From: a bacterium
GTDB taxonomy: Bacteria > Cyanobacteriota > Sericytochromatia > S15B-MN24 > VGJW01
NCBI GenBank assembly: GCA_021790035.1
Contig: JAJYIO010000173.1
Coordinates: 1 to 6,202, forward strand
Length of the DNA stretch: 6,202 nucleotides
Direction of reading: 5' to 3'
Part shown: piece by piece, positions 5,122 to 6,202 of the stretch
Layout of the letters: every line of letters starts with the position of its first letter
Numbering within the stretch: the first letter of the stretch is position 1
Made by a program: the position numbers and the translations under genes
Notes under the pieces: generated by a model
What the model was told of the DNA's origin: nothing
Database searches by the model: none
What the model saw: only the letters and a program-made list of their open reading frames with translations

Positions 5122-5356
5122 GTCTAGGCAGGACCTCCGAGGTTACGATGGGCATCGACTGGCAACATCACCTCAAGGGAAAGCTGCCCATCTTCACATA
5201 TATTGCAGGCAACTCTCAAACTTTGCGTTACAGGTGTGATGCCAAGATATTGCGCGAACTGCTGGTAGTTCAGGGCCGTTGCTCGCACAGAAATGTGAGA
5301 AAGGGAGCGAGCAATTTTTACGGGCGAGTGAATGGTACCATCTTTTGTCGTCAAGC
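5122..5356. promoter_or_regulatory. divergent promoter region between the regulator and the TPR gene
   Basis: These 235 bases are clearly lower in GC than the flanking genes. On the plus strand TTGCGT (5223-5228), a 17-nt spacer and GATATT (5246-5251) form a weak sigma70-like pair for the TPR gene. No good pair was found on the minus strand. A regulator gene facing a divergent target is a common arrangement, so a binding site for the regulator may lie here, but no clear direct repeat was seen. Confidence 0.4.
5124..5354 (-). CDS. possible small protein directly upstream of the response regulator (doubtful)
   Basis: A 76-codon frame starts with TTG at 5354 and ends with TAG 2 nt before the regulator ATG, so it could be co-translated with it; the regulator's GGAGG site lies inside its last codons. 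The product has segments ALNYQQFAQYLG and EDGQLSLEVMLPVD and two cysteines (ACNIC, a CxxC motif), but matches no family I know. Third positions are far less G/C-rich than in neighbouring genes, and there is no ribosome site I trust before the TTG. The same bases may simply be the divergent promoter region. Confidence 0.3.
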   Translation of the reverse strand: MTTKDGTIHSPVKIARSLSHISVRATALNYQQFAQYLGITPVTQSLRVACNICEDGQLSLEVMLPVDAHRNLGGPA

Positions 5357-6097
5357 ATGTCCGAATCCTTGCCGTTGTTCACAGGATCTTCCGGGTCACC
5401 GGATGCCTTGCCGGGAGATGACGTGTCCCTGCGCCTGGCTTTCGCGCACCTGGCCTGCGGGGACCGTCGGGCCGCCCTGGCCTGTTTCCGGAAGGCCGCC
5501 ACGGGCGAGTGCCCGAGCTGGATCGCTGCGGTCAACGTCGGCCTGCTCGAACTTCAGGGCGGCGCCCTCGATGCCGGCATGGATGCCTTCGCCCTGGCGG
5601 CGCGGCTGGCTCCCCAGGAGGCGGCGCCGGCCGTCGCTCTGGGGGTCTGTTATCTCCTGGGAGGACAGCTCCGAGATGGCCAGGCGTGCTTCGAGAAGGC
5701 GCTGGCCGGGCATCGATCCTGTCTTGAAGCAACGTCCAATCTTGGGATCGTCCACGCGGCGCAAGGCCATCTTCACGACGCCCGGCAATGCTTCGAGCAA
5801 GCCGCCGCCCGGGCCAGCGCAGAGGCGTGGGCAGCCTGCAACCTGGGAGCGTTCTACGCGCTGGAGAACAAGGCCTTTGATGCGGAAGATTGTTTCCGGG
5901 CGGCCATCCTTCGAGACGAGTCCCTGGCAGCGTCCTACCGCAACCTTGCCGTCCTGTACCGGGCGCGGGGCATGGAGAGTGAGGCCATTGCCTGCCTGAA
6001 CCGGGCGATGCAGCTCGAGCCCGGCCTGGAGTGGGGAATCGGTCCCTGGACCTTCGCACTTGCCATCATACGCAGGGGATTCGTCGGGATATCCTGA
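5357..6097 (+). CDS. tetratricopeptide (TPR) repeat protein
   Basis: A 246-residue protein made almost only of TPR helical hairpins, a scaffold for protein-protein contacts; the partner is unknown. Six repeats run in exact 34-residue register at residues 21-54, 55-88, 89-122, 123-156, 157-190 and 191-224. Each shows the expected small/Gly residue near position 8, an aromatic or Leu at 24 and Ala at 27; typical units read NLGIVHAAQGHLHDARQCFE and NLAVLYRARGMESEAIACLN. Ten cysteines occur; five repeats have Cys at the same place (43, 111, 145, 179, 213), just before position 24. There is no signal peptide or membrane segment, so it should be cytosolic. ATG 5357 was chosen because the frame upstream (open to a TTG at 5279) falls into the low-GC region and looks non-coding; no strong ribosome site precedes it. 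It is divergent from the response regulator, whose pathway it may share (inference). Confidence 0.85.
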   Translation: MSESLPLFTGSSGSPDALPGDDVSLRLAFAHLACGDRRAALACFRKAATGECPSWIAAVNVGLLELQGGALDAGMDAFALAARLAPQEAAPAVALGVCYLLGGQLRDGQACFEKALAGHRSCLEATSNLGIVHAAQGHLHDARQCFEQAAARASAEAWAACNLGAFYALENKAFDAEDCFRAAILRDESLAASYRNLAVLYRARGMESEAIACLNRAMQLEPGLEWGIGPWTFALAIIRRGFVGIS

Positions 6098-6202
6098 TGG
6101 CGAAAGGTGCGTTTCAAAGGCCGAACATCGCGTGGATCGGCAAGCCGGGCCGATAATCCGGCCCAGATCCGTGGTCGATCCGGTTGTTGTCCGACTTCTC
6201 TG
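6098..6202. other. non-coding tail of the window
   Basis: The 105 bases after the TPR gene hold a GC hairpin and no supported gene. ATG at 6097 overlaps the TPR stop but opens only a 19-codon frame ending at 6156, which I do not accept as a gene. Confidence 0.5.
6147..6164 (+). terminator. GC-rich hairpin after the TPR gene (possible terminator)
   Basis: GGGCCG (6147-6152), loop ATAATC, CGGCCC (6159-6164) form six G-C pairs about 50 nt past the TPR stop. The strength and position suit a terminator, but no T-run follows, so Rho-independent termination is not demonstrated. Confidence 0.35.

Noticed and set aside
6097..6156. 19-residue ORF overlapping the TPR stop
   Set aside because: Too short, and it runs into the hairpin that probably ends transcription.

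Overview
The window is a dense, GC-rich bacterial stretch, with strong G/C preference at third codon positions in the clear genes. It carries seven supported protein genes plus one doubtful small ORF. No rRNA, tRNA, insertion sequence, CRISPR array or phage gene was recognised. UGA is an ordinary stop here: at least four genes end with it, so the genetic code is standard. The organism cannot be named. FolE2, an OmpR-type regulator with a 'GFSEGADDYLTKPFDP' segment, and a lipoprotein with xLVxNN octapeptides make me think of a GC-rich non-photosynthetic relative of Cyanobacteria or a deltaproteobacterium-like lineage. That is a recollection-based guess only.

Left part (1-1622, minus strand): an aminotransferase gene runs into acpS (holo-ACP synthase, cut by the window edge) with an ATGA overlap, so the two look co-translated. 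Upstream lies about 260 bp without a convincing gene, holding two hairpins just past the end of the next gene. Then comes a lipoprotein gene (1623-2963, minus). Its protein has a lipobox, xLVxNN octad repeats, a carboxypeptidase-regulatory-like beta domain, a Ser/Gly/Thr linker and a C-terminal domain of unknown type.

Centre (3116-4341, plus strand): a two-gene operon diverges from the lipoprotein gene. Its first gene is the highlight. It is a 143-residue peroxiredoxin whose frame is open from ATG 3116 to the stop at 3545-3547 except for one TGA at 3248-3250. That TGA falls exactly where the family has its peroxidatic cysteine (PxxxTxxC, here PADNTPG-TGA). A 7-bp hairpin with a CGUGA loop starts 14 nt after this TGA, as expected for a bacterial SECIS element. 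The gene is therefore best read as a selenoprotein, a 1-Sec peroxiredoxin with no Cys anywhere. A conventional gene caller would cut it into a fragment without its active site. Its terminal TGA overlaps the ATG of folE2 (GTP cyclohydrolase IB) as TGATG.

Right part (4342-6202): folE2 converges on an OmpR/PhoB-type response regulator (minus). A lower-GC 235-bp divergent region follows, which may hide a 76-codon small gene abutting the regulator. It is followed by a protein of six TPR repeats in perfect 34-residue register (plus). The last 105 bp hold one GC hairpin and no supported gene. If the selenoprotein reading is right, the genome elsewhere must encode SelA, SelB, SelD and tRNA-Sec, none of which lies in this window.
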